A DNA stretch of 64,000 bases from Planomicrobium okeanokoites (GCF_003428875.1 NZ_QQRS01000006.1:1-64000); one strand, 5' to 3'; positions 16,664 through 29,026 are shown, counted from the first letter of the stretch. The notes: generated by a model not told the origin, from the letters alone. Numbers and translations: made by a program.

Positions 16664-17518
16664 ATGCAAAAACGTGAAATTAACACGCAATCAGGAAAAG
16701 TAAGTTATATCGAATATGGGAATATGGCTAAGCCTGCCATCGTTTGTCTGCACGGTCTTGCTGGAAATGGTTTCTATAGTTTTGCGGAACTGGCTGACCG
16801 GTTAAGAGATGATTTCCATCTCATCATTTTGGATCTGCCGGGTCACGGGAAAACAAAACCTCTGCCGAATGAAGAAGACTATCTGTTTTCAAATCTGGCG
16901 AAGTGGCTGCACTATGTTCTTACTCATATTATACAAAAACCTTATATTGTCATGGGCCATTCCTGGGGAGCGGATGTTGCATTGCACTTCACTCGTCAAT
17001 TCCCTGATGAGGTTCAGGGATTGATCCTGCTTGATGGCGCATTTACGTTTCCACAAAACCAGCCGGAAATGACTTTTGACTATGCCTATTCGGGATGGAA
17101 CAACTATATGGATGGATCAATTTATCAAACTGAAGCCGATATTTTTAATGAATATCGAAATTTCACCCAAGATTGGAATGACCGGAAAGAACAATATGTC
17201 CGCTCTATTTTTACAAAAAGCCGTGACGGCCATTACGGATTGATTGCGTCGAAGCACACAGTCCTCTCCATCATCAATGCTTTTTTCGAAGAGCCTTTTG
17301 CTGATGCCTATCCCTATATAAAAGTTCCCGTCATCCTGATTCATGCAGAACTTCCAACAGAATTAAACAAAGCACGAAATAAAGGGATCGTTCAAATGAA
17401 AGAGTCGATCGAGGATGTGTCAGTCTTTTCAATTCCTGACTCTTCACATCTGCTGCAATGGGATCATCCGGTTCAACTGTCATCAGTGATTCAAAAATGG
17501 ATTGGTGAAAAATCTTAA
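16664..17518 (+). CDS. Alpha/beta-fold hydrolase
   Basis: 284 aa. Oxyanion segment CLHGLAGNG, nucleophile Ser100 in the elbow GHSWG, and a C-terminal catalytic His in SSHLLQWDHP. A cap region spans about 125-210. No signal peptide. The substrate is unknown; esterase, lipase or C-C hydrolase activity are all possible for this fold. ATG 16664 is preceded by GGAGG at 7 nt; a nearby TTG is too close to the ribosome binding site. A TATAAT hexamer occurs at 16615-16620. Confidence 0.85.
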   Translation: MQKREINTQSGKVSYIEYGNMAKPAIVCLHGLAGNGFYSFAELADRLRDDFHLIILDLPGHGKTKPLPNEEDYLFSNLAKWLHYVLTHIIQKPYIVMGHSWGADVALHFTRQFPDEVQGLILLDGAFTFPQNQPEMTFDYAYSGWNNYMDGSIYQTEADIFNEYRNFTQDWNDRKEQYVRSIFTKSRDGHYGLIASKHTVLSIINAFFEEPFADAYPYIKVPVILIHAELPTELNKARNKGIVQMKESIEDVSVFSIPDSSHLLQWDHPVQLSSVIQKWIGEKS

Positions 17519-17538
17519 AAAGCAGAACATCCAAAATT

Positions 17539-17579
17539 AAGACACAGCCGCACTCCCTTAAGGAATGCAGTTGTGTCTT
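17539..17579. terminator. Bidirectional terminator between hydrolase and aldo/keto reductase genes
   Basis: An interrupted stem of AAGACACAGCCGCACTCC with GGAATGCAGTTGTGTCTT and a 5-nt loop lies between two convergent genes. It is followed by T residues on the plus strand. Confidence 0.75.
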
Positions 17580-17597
17580 TAGTTCGCGATAGAAATA

Positions 17598-18668
17598 TTA
17601 ATCGTCCATTCCCATCGACTTTTTATAAGCCTGCAAGTACCCGATTTCAGAAGGGCTTCCCATTTGCGGGGCACTCATGGCCCGGTGCCAATGCGGATAG
17701 ATCGGTGCAGGACGTGCGACTGACTCGATTTTGTCATGCTCTTCTTTCGTCAATTGAATATCAAATGACGCGATATTTTCTCTTAATTGCTCTTCATTTC
17801 GCGCTGCGATTACAATCGGTCCGACGTTCGGACGGTCCTTGACCCACGAGTACGCTATTTGAGGAACAGAAGCATTGTGGTTCGACGCCACTTCCTCAAG
17901 CGCGTCAATCACCTGATAAAGCCGCTCCTGGTCCATCACCCAAGGCTCCGGCCATCCGCCGCCTTGACGCGTATATTCCGGTGCTTCCTTATCCCTGCCG
18001 ATTTTGCCGTTCAATAATCCTTCACCAAGCGGACTCCAGATCATGGAACCGACACCCAATTCGGTACCGGCCGGAAGAAGTTCATATTCCGCTTCACGCG
18101 CTTCTGGCGTATAGTAGATCTGTTGTGTAATCGGCGGAATAAAACCTGCCTGTTTTGCATAAGTATGCGTCTTCGCAAGCGCCCAGCCACTGTAATTCGA
18201 AACGCCCCAGTGACGGATCTTCCCTGATTTCACCAGGCTGTCCATCGTTTCGACCGTTTCTTCGACCGGCGTCTGTCCATCCCATAAATGCACAAAATAT
18301 AAATCCAGATAATCCGTGCCCAGACGCTCCAATGATTGATCAATGGATGTCAGAATGTTATTGCGTGAAGCTCCCTGGCCATTCGGATTTTCGCTGATGG
18401 GAAATCCTGTTTTGGACGTCAGCAGCACTTCATCCCGGCGGCCTTTGATTGCCGCACCAAGCACCTTTTCCGCATCTCCCTGCGAGTATAAATTTGCAGT
18501 ATCAAACATATTAATGCCAGCTTCCATAGATATGTCCACCATCCGGCGCGCTTCATCTTCCTTCACATTTCCCGCTGCTTCAAAACCGTTTGTGCCACTG
18601 AAAGGGATGGTTCCCAATATATATTTAGGAACCCTGAGACCTGAGTTGCCAAGATAAATATATTCCAT
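17598..18668 (-). CDS. Aldo/keto reductase
   Basis: 356 aa NAD(P)H-dependent oxidoreductase with a (beta/alpha)8 barrel. The catalytic tetrad is visible: Asp56, Tyr61, Lys86 and His127 ([31 protein letters not shown]). The C-terminal cofactor region [15 protein letters not shown] is typical of the YghZ/YajO-like branch. Substrate is unknown; reactive aldehyde detoxification is common in this family. ATG with GAGGAGG. It is a single gene, convergent with the hydrolase. Confidence 0.88.
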   Translation of the reverse strand: MEYIYLGNSGLRVPKYILGTIPFSGTNGFEAAGNVKEDEARRMVDISMEAGINMFDTANLYSQGDAEKVLGAAIKGRRDEVLLTSKTGFPISENPNGQGASRNNILTSIDQSLERLGTDYLDLYFVHLWDGQTPVEETVETMDSLVKSGKIRHWGVSNYSGWALAKTHTYAKQAGFIPPITQQIYYTPEAREAEYELLPAGTELGVGSMIWSPLGEGLLNGKIGRDKEAPEYTRQGGGWPEPWVMDQERLYQVIDALEEVASNHNASVPQIAYSWVKDRPNVGPIVIAARNEEQLRENIASFDIQLTKEEHDKIESVARPAPIYPHWHRAMSAPQMGSPSEIGYLQAYKKSMGMDD

Positions 18669-18779
18669 CGAATCCTCCTCAAAATGTCTATTTACTATTT
18701 GTTGACAGTAGTTATCTACCCGCCATTTTGATCAGTAAAACAGAATAGATTCTTTTGGGATGAGTCTGCTCTCCGAAAA

Positions 18780-19322
18780 TCAAATGACCTTATACCATAT
18801 CTCCACTTGTCTGCCCGTCTCGATCGTTTTTATTTTTTCCAGTTCAATCTCAAGGTCATCCAGATGTTCGAAAAAACGGAGCCCTGTCCCAAGAAGTATC
18901 GGAGCGATAGCAATCTGCAATTCATCCACCAGCCCTGCTTTCAGCGCCTGCTGCCCGGTACTCGCGCCTAACACCACCAAATCTTTCTCCCCGGCGGAGG
19001 CTTTTGCCTGGTGTATAGCACTCTCGATGCCCTCAGTCACGAATGTGATTGTCAGTTTATCGTTTTCTTTCGGATGCCTGGCAGGCGGTTGGTGTGTCAA
19101 TACAAACAGCGGCACCTGAAACTCATAATTATCTGCATAGGCATCTGTGTCTTCCGTGCTTTCAAAACTATTGCGCCCCATCACTACCGCTCCGGTATTG
19201 CCCATCGCCGCATTGATTTCATCGTTCGGCTCAAAGCTCGCGTATAATTTACTCAAACTTCCCTGCCGATCATTGACGAACCCATCAACCGACATGATCA
19301 TGCCCCACACAACTTTTGCCAT
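18780..19322 (-). CDS. Dihydrofolate reductase-family (RibD C-terminal-like) protein
   Basis: 180 aa. It matches the RibD C-terminal/DHFR-like fold: IMSVDGFVNDRQGS near the N-terminus, VVMGRNSFE, VVLGASTGQQALKAGLVDELQIAIAPILLGTG and a terminal EIWYKV. This is the B. subtilis YwjB/YyaP type, of unknown substrate, and not the housekeeping FolA. It is expected to be an NADPH-dependent reductase. GGAGGG precedes the ATG. It stands alone between the aldo/keto reductase and the tmRNA gene. Confidence 0.85.
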   Translation of the reverse strand: MAKVVWGMIMSVDGFVNDRQGSLSKLYASFEPNDEINAAMGNTGAVVMGRNSFESTEDTDAYADNYEFQVPLFVLTHQPPARHPKENDKLTITFVTEGIESAIHQAKASAGEKDLVVLGASTGQQALKAGLVDELQIAIAPILLGTGLRFFEHLDDLEIELEKIKTIETGRQVEIWYKVI

Positions 19323-19416
19323 GATGTTTCCCTCCTATTTTGTTGAGAGTTTTGCTTCTGATGAATCTAATTCCTTCTATATAACAGTAATTCCTTCTTT
19401 TCATTGAATTGAAAAA

Positions 19417-19447
19417 AACGCCAAAACCCATAAAAGGTTTTGGCGTT
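19417..19447 (-). terminator. ssrA terminator
   Basis: AACGCCAAAACC / GGTTTTGGCGTT stem followed on the minus strand by a T-run, 23 nt beyond the tmRNA CCA end. Confidence 0.9.
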
Positions 19448-19470
19448 CTTATGTAGCTCCATAAAATCTA

Positions 19471-19821
19471 TGGAGACGGCGGGAGTCGAACCCGCGTCCA
19501 GAAATTCAGCTACTTGAGCATCTACGCGTGTAGCTTATCGATTTGAGTTTCGCGCAGCACTATGCCGATAAGCAGGCGTCATGTGCGCTAACTTGAAAAT
19601 CTCCTGCCGGCAGCTCAAGTTGCACTGCCGACCGTATCCCACTAAAGTTGAGCTCTACATAGCCACATGGGCGATGGATACATAGAGCAGATCCGAGCTT
19701 ACGCTGCGAATGCTAGGTTTTGGTTTGTTTTGCCAGTTGTTATAGTTACGTTGGTGACGAAGCCGATCCTCCGACGCGCAACCCAAGCCCTGGCCATCCC
19801 TGTCGAATCCGTAACGTCCCC
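19471..19821 (-). ncRNA. ssrA: Transfer-messenger RNA (tmRNA)
   Basis: 351 nt. The tRNA-like 5' end GGGGACGTTACGGATTCGAC and the 3' end GTTCGACTCCCGCCGTCTCCA pair and carry an encoded CCA. Between them is the tag reading frame (19699-19737), ending GKTNQNLAFAA then TAA, similar to the B. subtilis tag (AGKTNSFNQNVALAA) but shorter. With SmpB it rescues stalled ribosomes and tags incomplete proteins for ClpXP. The codon before Gly is ACT, where Ala (GCN) is usual; see findings. smpB and rnr lie immediately upstream, as in other Bacillales. Confidence 0.95.
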
Positions 19822-19877
19822 TCATTATAAGAAGACACGGAGAGAGTATGACTCAATCGTGCTTGTGTTATAAAACC

Positions 19878-19906
19878 ATTATAAGGCAAAGAAGGTCAGA
19901 CTTCAA
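19878..19906 (-). promoter_or_regulatory. ssrA promoter
   Basis: TTGAAG (19901-19906) and TATAAT (19878-19883) are separated by exactly 17 nt on the minus strand, directly after the smpB stop. It implies a precursor with a ~50-nt 5' leader removed by RNase P. Confidence 0.7.
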
Positions 19907-19908
19907 GC

Positions 19909-20373
19909 CTAACGGCTGCGCTCTTTCATCGCACGGTCAATTTCCCGTTTGGCGTCTTTCTTCTTCAGATCTTCACGCTTATCATAGTTTTTCTTACCTT
20001 TACCCACACCGATAAGGACTTTGGCGAAACCGTCCTTCAAATACATCTTCAAAGGGACGATCGTGACACCCTGTTCTTTCGAATGGCCTTCCAGTTCACG
20101 GATCTGTTTTTTATGCAGCAGCAGTTTCCGTGAACGTGTCGGGTCGTGATTGAAGATATTCCCTTGCTCATACGGACTGATGTGCATATTGGAAATCCAC
20201 GCTTCCCCGCCGCGTATGCGGACGAAAGCATCCTTCAACTGCACTTTGCCGTTTCTTGCAGACTTGATTTCCGTGCCTTGCAGCACAATCCCGGCTTCCA
20301 TCGTTTCTTCAATAAAATAATCAAAGCCGGCTTTTTTGTTCTGGGCAATTACATTGCCTGATCCTTTTGCCAT
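19909..20373 (-). CDS. smpB: SsrA-binding protein SmpB
   Basis: 154 aa OB-fold RNA-binding protein that delivers tmRNA to stalled ribosomes. Diagnostic segments are [38 protein letters not shown] and the basic C-terminal tail [17 protein letters not shown]. Length is normal. I chose the ATG at 20373 ([14 protein letters not shown]), as in B. subtilis; a GTG three codons upstream is also possible. It sits between rnr and ssrA on the same strand, so its partner RNA is encoded next door. Confidence 0.96.
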   Translation of the reverse strand: MAKGSGNVIAQNKKAGFDYFIEETMEAGIVLQGTEIKSARNGKVQLKDAFVRIRGGEAWISNMHISPYEQGNIFNHDPTRSRKLLLHKKQIRELEGHSKEQGVTIVPLKMYLKDGFAKVLIGVGKGKKNYDKREDLKKKDAKREIDRAMKERSR

Positions 20374-20399
20374 TGATTCCACCTCAAATTAGTTGAAAA

Positions 20400-20419
20400 G
20401 AGCGGCCCGTGAGCCGCTC
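20400..20419 (-). terminator. rnr-smpB intergenic hairpin
   Basis: GAGCGGC / GCCGCTC hairpin followed by TTTTC on the minus strand, starting 6 nt past the rnr stop. It may partly terminate rnr transcripts ahead of smpB. Confidence 0.6.
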
Positions 20420-20424
20420 CTTGC

Positions 20425-22746
20425 TCATTTCTTTTTGCGCTTATTCTTCTTCGCTGCGCCTTCATAAAATTTCTTTTTCGGATTCTTGCCTTTGCGAGTC
20501 GGTCCCCCGTCTTGTTTCTTGCCATCACGTCCTACTTTGCCTCCGCCTTCTTTTTTGGAAGCACGGATGACTTTCGGCGCGTCTTTTCTTGTGCGGCGGA
20601 CATTTTGTGTCATGCCGACAATTTCAAAATCGATAGCCGATTCTTCCGGTTTGACACCGATGACTTTGATCTCCACTTCATCGCCGATTCGGAACTGGCG
20701 GTTGCTGCGTTCACCGATCATCATCATCTGGCGGTCATCGAAACGGTAAAAATCATCCGTCATATTGGAAACATGGACCAGTCCTTCAATGGTATTCGGC
20801 AATTCAATGAACAAACCGAAGTTGGTCACAGAAGAAACGATTCCCGTAAATTCTTCACCGATCTTATCGGCCATGAACTGGGTTTTCTTCAAAGCGTCTG
20901 TATCGCGCTCAGCTTCCACCGCGCGTCTTTCACGCTCAGAAGTATGCGTCGCTATATCATCCATATTGGCTTCCCAGTGCATCAGCGTCGATTTCGAAAG
21001 GTCTTTCTCAATCAGATATGTGCGGATCAGCCGGTGGATGATCAAATCCGGGTAACGGCGGATCGGCGATGTGAAGTGGGTATAGAATTCAGTCGACAGA
21101 CCGAAATGCCCCAGACTTTCCGCTGAATACTTCGCCTGCTGCATCGAACGGAGCAGCATCGTCGATATAACCGGTTCTTCCGGTGTGCCTTCAATCGATT
21201 CCACGATTTCCTGCAGGGCACGCGGATGGATTTCATTGCCGGTACCTTTTACAACGATACCAAAATTCGTTACGAATTCAAAGAATCGCTGGAGTTTTTC
21301 AGGCTTCGGATCTTCGTGGATCCGGTAAAGGGACGGCACTTCCATGTGATGGAAATGTTCCGCCACTGTTTCGTTGGCCGCCAGCATGAACTCTTCGATC
21401 AAGCGCTCTGCAACCGTACGCTCGCGAACGACTACATCCGTCGGGTTGCCGTCTTCATCAACCAATACTTTCGATTCTTTAAAATCAAAATCGATGGCGC
21501 CGCGGCGCATGCGTTTGTCACGAAGGATGCTTGCCAATTCCTTCATCAATTCGAACATCGGCACCAGTTCACTGTACTTCTCTTTCAATTCCTGGTTGTC
21601 CTGTTCCAGAATTTCGTATACATCCGTATAAGTCATACGTGCTGAAGTCCGAATGACACTCTGGAAGATTTCATGCGAAATTACTTCGCCCTGGTCATTG
21701 AAAATCATTTCGCAAGATAAGGTCAACCGGTCTACCTGCGGGTTCAATGAGCAGATCCCATTTGAAAGGCGATGGGGAATCATCGGAATCACGCGGTCAG
21801 TCAAATATACGCTCGTCGCGCGGTCATAGGCTTCACGGTCCATTTCTGAACCTTCCGTAATATAATGGCTGACGTCGGCAATATGGACGCCGAGTTTATA
21901 GGTGCCATCATCCATTTTCACCACTTGAACAGCATCATCCAAATCTTTGGCGTCCGCACCGTCAATTGTGACGATCTGTTCATTGCGCAAATCTCTTCTG
22001 TCATTTATATCTTCAGGATCGATTTCATCAGGGACTGCATTTGCTTCATCCAATACAGCCGGCGGAAACTCAACTTCGATGCCATGTTTATGGATGATCG
22101 AAAGGATATCGACGCCCGGATCATTCTTGTGTCCGAGAATCTGCTTGACCATTCCGGTAGCCGACTTTCTGCCTTCCGGCCAGCCGGTGATTTCCACGAC
22201 CACTTTATGGCCGTCAATCGCACCGAGTGTATCATCTTTGGCAATGAAAATATCCATATTCATCTTTTTATCATCTGAAATGACAAAACCGAAGCCACGG
22301 TTGTCCTGGAAAGTTCCGACAACTTGAGTAGTGCCGCGTTCTAAAATGCGGATGATGGCACCTTCACGGCGATCTCCGCCTGATGACTCAGAAATCCTCA
22401 CCATGACTCTGTCTCCGTTAATCGCGCCGTTGACTTCTGTCGGTGGGATGAAGATATCATCCTGTCCCGCTTCATCATAAGCTACAAAACCGAAGCCCCT
22501 TGGATGGCCGATGAATTTTCCACTCATCAGGTTCATACGTTCAGGGACCCCGTAACGATTGGCGCGTGAACGCACCAATAATCCTTTTTCTTCTAATTTA
22601 ACTAAAGTTTTTACCAGCTCTTTAAACTCATCAGCATCTTCAAACCCGAATTGCTCTTCAATCTCTTGAACAGTCAGGGGTTTATAAGCATCTTCTCGCA
22701 TAAAAGCCAATAAACGCTGGTCCAATGACATCTCATTATTTCCCAT
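20425..22746 (-). CDS. rnr: Ribonuclease R
   Basis: 773 aa 3'-5' exoribonuclease that degrades structured RNA and, with tmRNA, non-stop mRNA. Domains in order: N-terminal helix-turn-helix (about 1-60), two cold-shock RNA-binding domains (about 60-215), the RNB catalytic domain with the Asp cluster in [14 protein letters not shown], an S1 domain (about 635-720), and a very basic Lys-rich tail. I chose the ATG at 22746 with AAGGAGG 7 nt upstream; a TTG-led extension to 22782 overlaps the est stop. It is in one transcription unit with est and smpB. Confidence 0.95.
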   Translation of the reverse strand: MGNNEMSLDQRLLAFMREDAYKPLTVQEIEEQFGFEDADEFKELVKTLVKLEEKGLLVRSRANRYGVPERMNLMSGKFIGHPRGFGFVAYDEAGQDDIFIPPTEVNGAINGDRVMVRISESSGGDRREGAIIRILERGTTQVVGTFQDNRGFGFVISDDKKMNMDIFIAKDDTLGAIDGHKVVVEITGWPEGRKSATGMVKQILGHKNDPGVDILSIIHKHGIEVEFPPAVLDEANAVPDEIDPEDINDRRDLRNEQIVTIDGADAKDLDDAVQVVKMDDGTYKLGVHIADVSHYITEGSEMDREAYDRATSVYLTDRVIPMIPHRLSNGICSLNPQVDRLTLSCEMIFNDQGEVISHEIFQSVIRTSARMTYTDVYEILEQDNQELKEKYSELVPMFELMKELASILRDKRMRRGAIDFDFKESKVLVDEDGNPTDVVVRERTVAERLIEEFMLAANETVAEHFHHMEVPSLYRIHEDPKPEKLQRFFEFVTNFGIVVKGTGNEIHPRALQEIVESIEGTPEEPVISTMLLRSMQQAKYSAESLGHFGLSTEFYTHFTSPIRRYPDLIIHRLIRTYLIEKDLSKSTLMHWEANMDDIATHTSERERRAVEAERDTDALKKTQFMADKIGEEFTGIVSSVTNFGLFIELPNTIEGLVHVSNMTDDFYRFDDRQMMMIGERSNRQFRIGDEVEIKVIGVKPEESAIDFEIVGMTQNVRRTRKDAPKVIRASKKEGGGKVGRDGKKQDGGPTRKGKNPKKKFYEGAAKKNKRKKK

Positions 22747-22769
22747 TAAATTTCCTCCTTCTGGCGTTC

Positions 22770-23516
22770 TCACACGCTCCAATCGAGCGATTCGAGAAAT
22801 TCCAAAACATCTTCATGCAATTGTTCTTTTTCTTTATCAAGGGTGATTACATGCCCTGATTTCTCGTACCACTTAATCTTTTTATCAAACGATTCAACTG
22901 AATCATAGATGATATTAGCTGAATCGGTATCAATAACATTATCCAACGAACCCTGCACGACAAATGTCGGTGCATAGACATGATCCGCATGCTCCCGGAC
23001 ATCCTGCACCAAATCGCGCAAGTCCGAAAGGGACGGCATGCCATGTTCACGCAAGCCCTGTATTTCTTCTTCGATAACATCGTCTTCTTTTCCTTCAAGC
23101 TTTTTGTAATTACGGGCATAATTGATAACCCCTTCAAACAGAAGGTCTGTCGTTTTCATGATCATCGGTGAGCACATCGTAAATATGCCCTTCACAGGGA
23201 ATGTATACCCTGCTTTCAGTGATAATACGCCGCCGAGCGACAATCCACCGACTGCAATTTCCGTATAGCCTTCATCTTTCAGTTGCTGGTAAGCCTGTTC
23301 AACTTCCCGCCACCAGCCTTCCGGTCCGCTTTTCACTAATTTTTCAGGCTCCACTCCATGCCCTTCCAAATGCGGGGCAATCGATGTATACCCTTTCTTT
23401 TCAAGAAAACGGCCAAGCATCCGCACATCAGCGGAATTGCCGGTAAAGCCGTGAAGCAGCAGTATCGCCCGTGGTCCTGCTTTGAAGAAAAATGGTTTTG
23501 GCGGTGTAATCCTCAT
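22770..23516 (-). CDS. est: Carboxylesterase Est (YvaK-like)
   Basis: 248 aa alpha/beta hydrolase of the Geobacillus Est30/B. subtilis YvaK family, hydrolysing short-to-medium acyl esters. Nucleophile Ser93 is in GLSLGG, the oxyanion segment is LLLHGFTGN, and the His is in GHVITLDKE near the end. Cytoplasmic, with no signal peptide. The start is ATG 23516 ([10 protein letters not shown]) with GGAGGG. The frame stays open upstream to 23678, but that part is repeat sequence and not protein. The order secG-est-rnr-smpB-ssrA is the standard Bacillales arrangement. Confidence 0.94.
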   Translation of the reverse strand: MRITPPKPFFFKAGPRAILLLHGFTGNSADVRMLGRFLEKKGYTSIAPHLEGHGVEPEKLVKSGPEGWWREVEQAYQQLKDEGYTEIAVGGLSLGGVLSLKAGYTFPVKGIFTMCSPMIMKTTDLLFEGVINYARNYKKLEGKEDDVIEEEIQGLREHGMPSLSDLRDLVQDVREHADHVYAPTFVVQGSLDNVIDTDSANIIYDSVESFDKKIKWYEKSGHVITLDKEKEQLHEDVLEFLESLDWSV

Positions 23517-23561
23517 GCAAATCCCTCCAGAAATTTTGAAATAATTAATGAACTTTTTTAA

Positions 23562-23788
23562 CGCTTCGGCGCTATGGACAAGCCTCCCACAATAAGCCGA
23601 GAAGACCACTCGTCTTATTGCTCCGGCCAGTCCGAAGCCGCGCCGTCGCTGAGAGAAATCTTTAGAGATATGGAGCAAAACAGCGAATAGTTGAACGAAG
23701 CTTGCGAGAGCAGCTCTTTGCGACGAAGCTAGCGCAGAGATGCAGGAACATTGGTTTGAGCAAATAAGCTGTTTTGCGGAATATCGGT
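23562..23788 (+). repeat. Mosaic hairpin repeat, copy 4 (modules B then A)
   Basis: Module B (23562-23664) begins CGCTTCGGCGCTATGGACAA and holds the ATAAGCCGAG / CTCGTCTTAT hairpin. Module A (23665-23788) begins GAGATATGGAGCAAAACAGC and ends GCTGTTTTGCGGAATATCGG, with a shortened interior including CTCTTTGCGACGAAGCTAGC. It fills the 346-bp gap between secG and est, placing the element 46 nt upstream of the est start. Because of it the est reading frame extends spuriously into the repeat. Confidence 0.87.
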
Positions 23789-23821
23789 ATATAACGCTTT
23801 ATAGCAATTTATAAAAGAAAA

Positions 23822-23846
23822 CGCCCAACCAGTTTATTGGTCAGGC
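23822..23846 (-). terminator. secG terminator
   Basis: CGCC..ACCA / TGGT..GGCG imperfect stem followed on the minus strand by TTTTCTTTTAT, 17 nt past the secG stop and before repeat copy 4. Confidence 0.7.
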
Positions 23847-23862
23847 GATTTAGTCATCTACA

Positions 23863-24090
23863 TTATACTTTCGTTACGGCGATAGCCAAAATAAAGAATA
23901 AGGCAGCAAGTACAATCGTTACACGATGAAGGACAAGATCAAGTCCCCGTGCTTTTTGCTTGCCGAAAAGTTGCTCAGCTCCACCGGAGATGGCTCCTGA
24001 AAGACCTGCACTTTTACCTGATTGTAATAATACGACAACGATTAATGCGAGCGATACGATGACGAGTAATGTCATTAACAACGTATGCAT
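23863..24090 (-). CDS. secG: Preprotein translocase subunit SecG
   Basis: 75 aa small membrane subunit of the SecYEG channel. There are two hydrophobic segments (about 2-22 and 52-72). The conserved Gly-rich loop [26 protein letters not shown] lies between them. The start is ATG 24090 (MHTLLM), 8 nt after GGAGG; a GTG three codons upstream is less likely. It sits between eno and est, as in Bacillus. Confidence 0.93.
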   Translation of the reverse strand: MHTLLMTLLVIVSLALIVVVLLQSGKSAGLSGAISGGAEQLFGKQKARGLDLVLHRVTIVLAALFFILAIAVTKV

Positions 24091-24169
24091 AAATTCCACC
24101 TCCTGAATAAAACCTTCACAACAAGAATAAGTTTACCAAAAATTGCGACCTATGACAATAGCAATAGAA

Positions 24170-24190
24170 AAAAGAGGCAATGCCTCTTTT
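24170..24190 (-). terminator. Glycolytic operon terminator (after eno)
   Basis: AAAAGAGGCA / TGCCTCTTTT hairpin just past the eno stop, with T-rich flanks on the minus strand. Confidence 0.88.
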
Positions 24191-24193
24191 GTT

Positions 24194-25504
<1,311 letters not shown>

Positions 25505-27037
25505 TTAAAATAGTGATTTTCCGGTCATTTCTGCCGGTTGTTCGATATCCAGTAATTTCAATACGGTTGGCGCGAGGTCGGCCAGAATGCCGTCCGGTCT
25601 CAGTTCTAAACCTGATCTGGTCACGATGACCGGCACCTGATTGGTTGTGTGCGCCGTCATCGGCAAGCCCTCAATCGTCAGTACCTCATCGGAGTTTCCA
25701 TGATCGGCAGTAACAATTGCAGTTCCGCCTTTTGCGTGCAATGCTTCGATGATTCGTCCCAGACATTCATCCACAGCTTCAATTGCCTGGATGGTCGGCT
25801 CCAATAATCCGCTGTGCCCGACCATATCCGGATTGGCAAAGTTAAGGATGATTGCATCATGAGCCTCTGCTTCTATTTTTTCGACAAGTTTGTCAGTGAC
25901 TTCATATGCGCTCATTTCCGGTTGCAGATCGTATGTCGCCACCTTAGGTGAATCCACAAGAATCCGTTCTTCACCTGGGAATACATTCTCCCTGCCACCG
26001 CTCATGAAGAAGGTGACATGGGGATATTTTTCAGTTTCCGCAATTCTTAATTGCGTCAGCCCGTTCGCTGAAATCACTTCTCCCAACGTGTTTTCAAGAT
26101 TGAGTGATTCAAAAGCGATCCTTGTCGGCAGGACATCACTATATGAAGTGAATGACACAAACGTCAAGTCAACGGGGTGGTTTGGACTCAATGGGAAGCC
26201 GTTGAATTCATTTGTGATCAATGTCGATGTCAGCTGAATTGCACGGTCCGGCCTGAAATTGAAGAAAATCAAAGAGTCTTCCGATCTGATTGTCGCTACA
26301 GGTTCGCCGTTTTCTTCTATATAAAACGGCACTACGAATTCGTCCATTACTCCCTGATCATATGATTGAACGACTCCTTCACTTGCAGTGGAAGCATTAA
26401 GTCCGGTGCCATCCACTAATACACGATAGGCAACTTCTGCACGGTCCCAGCGTTTATCGCGGTCCATGGCATAATAGCGGCCGCTGATCGATGCGAATTT
26501 ACCTGCACCGATTTCAGCCATTCTTTCTTCCGTTCTTTCGATGTACTGCAATGCGGTTTGCGGCCCGACATCGCGGCCATCCAGGAATCCATGTACATAA
26601 ACTTCTTCAAGCCCCTGCTGTTTGGCCAGTTCCAATAAAGCGAAAAGGTGTTCATAATGGCTGTGAACGCCTCCGTCTGACAGTAAGCCCATCAGATGGA
26701 GGGCTGATCCGTTCGACTTCGCTTTGGCGATAGCTTCCAGAAATGCTGTATTCTGAAAGAAATCTCCATCCCTGATCGATTTATTGATACGGGTCAGGTT
26801 TTGATAGACGATTCTTCCTGCGCCGATATTCAAGTGTCCCACTTCCGAATTCCCCATTTGGCCATCCGGCAGACCGACCGCTTCGCCTGAAGCAGTCAAC
26901 AGTTCATGCGGATAATTATTCCATAGTTTATCGAAATTCGGCTTTTTAGCCTGAGCCACTGCGTTGCCGAACGTTTCTTTTCGGCAGCCGAAGCCATCCA
27001 GGATGATCAAAGCCACCGGGTTTTCCGTATTACGCAT
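25505..27037 (-). CDS. gpmI: 2,3-bisphosphoglycerate-independent phosphoglycerate mutase
   Basis: 510 aa manganese-dependent mutase of the alkaline-phosphatase superfamily, converting 3-phosphoglycerate to 2-phosphoglycerate. The catalytic Ser64 is in [10 protein letters not shown]; metal ligands are in LIILDGFG (Asp14) and ADHGNSDE. Start ATG 27037 ([15 protein letters not shown]) overlaps the tpiA stop by 8 nt (ATGCGTAA) and uses GGAGG inside tpiA. An upstream extension to 27109 lies within tpiA and is not homologous. Confidence 0.96.
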   Translation of the reverse strand: MRNTENPVALIILDGFGCRKETFGNAVAQAKKPNFDKLWNNYPHELLTASGEAVGLPDGQMGNSEVGHLNIGAGRIVYQNLTRINKSIRDGDFFQNTAFLEAIAKAKSNGSALHLMGLLSDGGVHSHYEHLFALLELAKQQGLEEVYVHGFLDGRDVGPQTALQYIERTEERMAEIGAGKFASISGRYYAMDRDKRWDRAEVAYRVLVDGTGLNASTASEGVVQSYDQGVMDEFVVPFYIEENGEPVATIRSEDSLIFFNFRPDRAIQLTSTLITNEFNGFPLSPNHPVDLTFVSFTSYSDVLPTRIAFESLNLENTLGEVISANGLTQLRIAETEKYPHVTFFMSGGRENVFPGEERILVDSPKVATYDLQPEMSAYEVTDKLVEKIEAEAHDAIILNFANPDMVGHSGLLEPTIQAIEAVDECLGRIIEALHAKGGTAIVTADHGNSDEVLTIEGLPMTAHTTNQVPVIVTRSGLELRPDGILADLAPTVLKLLDIEQPAEMTGKSLF

Positions 27038-27791
27038 TTGCACCAGCCTCCAATAATTTGAGGAACGACTCAGTTTCGAGACTTGCTCCTCCAACCAAAG
27101 CACCGTCAATATGCTCCATATTCAAAAGTTCTTCAATATTCGCCGGTTTAACGCTGCCGCCGTATTGGATGCGGATTGCACCAGCTGTTTCTTCATCGTA
27201 AAGGGATTCGATCTTGTTGCGAATCACGCCGCATACATCGTTGGCGTCCTCTGATGTAGCGGTTTTACCCGTACCGATCGCCCAGATCGGTTCGTACGCG
27301 ATCACCAGTTCAGCAACTTGTTCAGCGGATAATTGAGCCACGCCTTTTTCCACTTGCGCTTCCACTACATTGCCGGTATCGCCGCTGTCGCGTTGTTCCA
27401 GCGATTCACCGACGCATAAGATCGGTTTTAAACCGTGCTCAAAAGCCGAAACTACTTTATTGTTCGCCGTTTCATCAGTTTCATTGAAATATTGACGGCG
27501 TTCCGAGTGGCCGATAATAACGTATTCCACACCCAAATCTTTTAATTGCACAGGGCTGATCTCTCCGGTAAATGCCCCTTCTTTTTCTTCATGCATTGTT
27601 TGTGCGCCGATTTTCAAATGCGTGTTTTCAGCGGCTTCCACTAAACCTTGAAGAAATAAAGCAGGTGCACAGATAACGGCATCAACTTTGTCAGCCGATG
27701 GAACTGCTGTTTTTACTTCCTCTGCGAACGCTTTTGCTTCAGCAGCTGTTTTATACATTTTCCAGTTTCCAGCGATAATCGGTTTTCTCAA
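27030..27791 (-). CDS. tpiA: Triosephosphate isomerase
   Basis: 253 aa TIM barrel interconverting dihydroxyacetone phosphate and glyceraldehyde-3-phosphate. Catalytic Lys11 (GNWKMYK), His95 ([10 protein letters not shown]) and Glu167 ([11 protein letters not shown]) are all present, along with the phosphate-binding GGSVKP. The start is TTG 27791 with GGGAG upstream, the second TTG start in this operon. It overlaps gpmI by 8 nt at the 3' end, which implies coupled translation. Confidence 0.97.
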   Translation of the reverse strand: MRKPIIAGNWKMYKTAAEAKAFAEEVKTAVPSADKVDAVICAPALFLQGLVEAAENTHLKIGAQTMHEEKEGAFTGEISPVQLKDLGVEYVIIGHSERRQYFNETDETANNKVVSAFEHGLKPILCVGESLEQRDSGDTGNVVEAQVEKGVAQLSAEQVAELVIAYEPIWAIGTGKTATSEDANDVCGVIRNKIESLYDEETAGAIRIQYGGSVKPANIEELLNMEHIDGALVGGASLETESFLKLLEAGANA

Positions 27792-27838
27792 ACAGACACT
27801 CCCTTTCTGATTTTCGAACTGACTATTGTAAAAAGTTT

Positions 27839-29026
27839 TTATTTTTTATCAGTTAATGCAGTGACACCAGGCAATTCCTTGCCTTCCATGAATTCAAGCG
27901 ATGCTCCGCCGCCTGTCGAGATATGGTCCATCTTGTCGGCTACATCGAACTTTTCAACTGCGGCTGCGGAATCTCCGCCGCCGATGACTGTGTATGCTTC
28001 TGTTTCAGCCATGGCCTCAGCAACCGAACGTGTGCCGTTTGCGAAAGGCTCCATTTCGAAAACTCCCATCGGCCCATTCCAGATGACCAATTTCGAATTC
28101 TTGATGACATCCGCATATAATTTTGCGGTTTCAGGTCCGATATCAAGACCCATCCAATCTGAAGGGATCTCTTCAATTTTCACTTGTTTGGTTTCCGCGT
28201 CTTTTGAAAACTCGTCTGCAACTGTAGCATCGACAGGCAGATAGAATTTCACGCCTTTTTCTTCAGCCTTTTGGATGAAGGATCGTGCCAGCTCCAATTT
28301 ATCTTCTTCCACGAGCGAATTGCCGATTTCATGGCCTTGCGCTTTGATGAATGTGTAAGACAAGCCGCCGCCAATCAAAAGATTATCCACTTTATCCAAT
28401 AAATGATCGATGACACCAATTTTATCTTTCACTTTAGCTCCGCCAATAATAGCGGTAAATGGCCGTTCTGGTTCAGACAATGCTTTTCCAAGCACCTCCA
28501 GTTCTTTTTCAAGCAAAAGTCCTGAAACGGAAGGAAGATGTTTTGCAATGCCTGCTGTAGAAGCGTGCGCACGGTGTGCTGCTCCGAAAGCGTCATTCAC
28601 AAATACGTCTGCGAGTTCAGCAAAGGATTTTGCCAACGTATCGTCGTTCTTTTCTTCACCTGCATGGAAACGGACATTTTCCAAAAGGATAATGTCGCCT
28701 TGCTGCATTTCCCCAATTTCTTTTTCAACCGACTCCCCGATTGATTCTTTCAGGCTTTTCACTTCTTTATGTAGCAATTCACTTAACCGCGATCCGGCCG
28801 CGGCCAGCCTCATTTCCTCATTGACTTCGCCTTTTGGGCGCCCCAAATGGCTTGCCAATATCACTTTCGCCCCATTTTCAACCAAATATTCGATGGTCGG
28901 AACAGCTGCCCGGATCCGTGTATCATCCGTCACTTCTCCGTCTTTCATCGGTACGTTGAAATCGACGCGGCAAAATACGCGCTTTCCTTTCAAATCCAAA
29001 TCTTTCATGGTCATTTTCTGCAGCAT
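27839..29026 (-). CDS. pgk: Phosphoglycerate kinase
   Basis: 395 aa two-domain kinase making ATP from 1,3-bisphosphoglycerate. Conserved: [28 protein letters not shown] and the nucleotide-binding [12 protein letters not shown]. The start is ATG 29026 (MLQKMTMKD), 7 nt after AGGAGG; two internal ATG codons give slightly shorter options. A strong hairpin in the gap upstream separates it from gapA and may reduce read-through. Confidence 0.97.
   Translation of the reverse strand: MLQKMTMKDLDLKGKRVFCRVDFNVPMKDGEVTDDTRIRAAVPTIEYLVENGAKVILASHLGRPKGEVNEEMRLAAAGSRLSELLHKEVKSLKESIGESVEKEIGEMQQGDIILLENVRFHAGEEKNDDTLAKSFAELADVFVNDAFGAAHRAHASTAGIAKHLPSVSGLLLEKELEVLGKALSEPERPFTAIIGGAKVKDKIGVIDHLLDKVDNLLIGGGLSYTFIKAQGHEIGNSLVEEDKLELARSFIQKAEEKGVKFYLPVDATVADEFSKDAETKQVKIEEIPSDWMGLDIGPETAKLYADVIKNSKLVIWNGPMGVFEMEPFANGTRSVAEAMAETEAYTVIGGGDSAAAVEKFDVADKMDHISTGGGASLEFMEGKELPGVTALTDKK

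Noticed and set aside
19824..19829. TATAAT close to the tmRNA 5' end as its -10 box
   Set aside because: Transcription from it would start inside the mature RNA; the TTGAAG-17-TATAAT pair further upstream fits better.
23517..23678. N-terminal extension of the esterase reading frame
   Set aside because: The added residues are translated repeat module B and lack homology; GGAGGG and MRITPP at 23516 mark the start.
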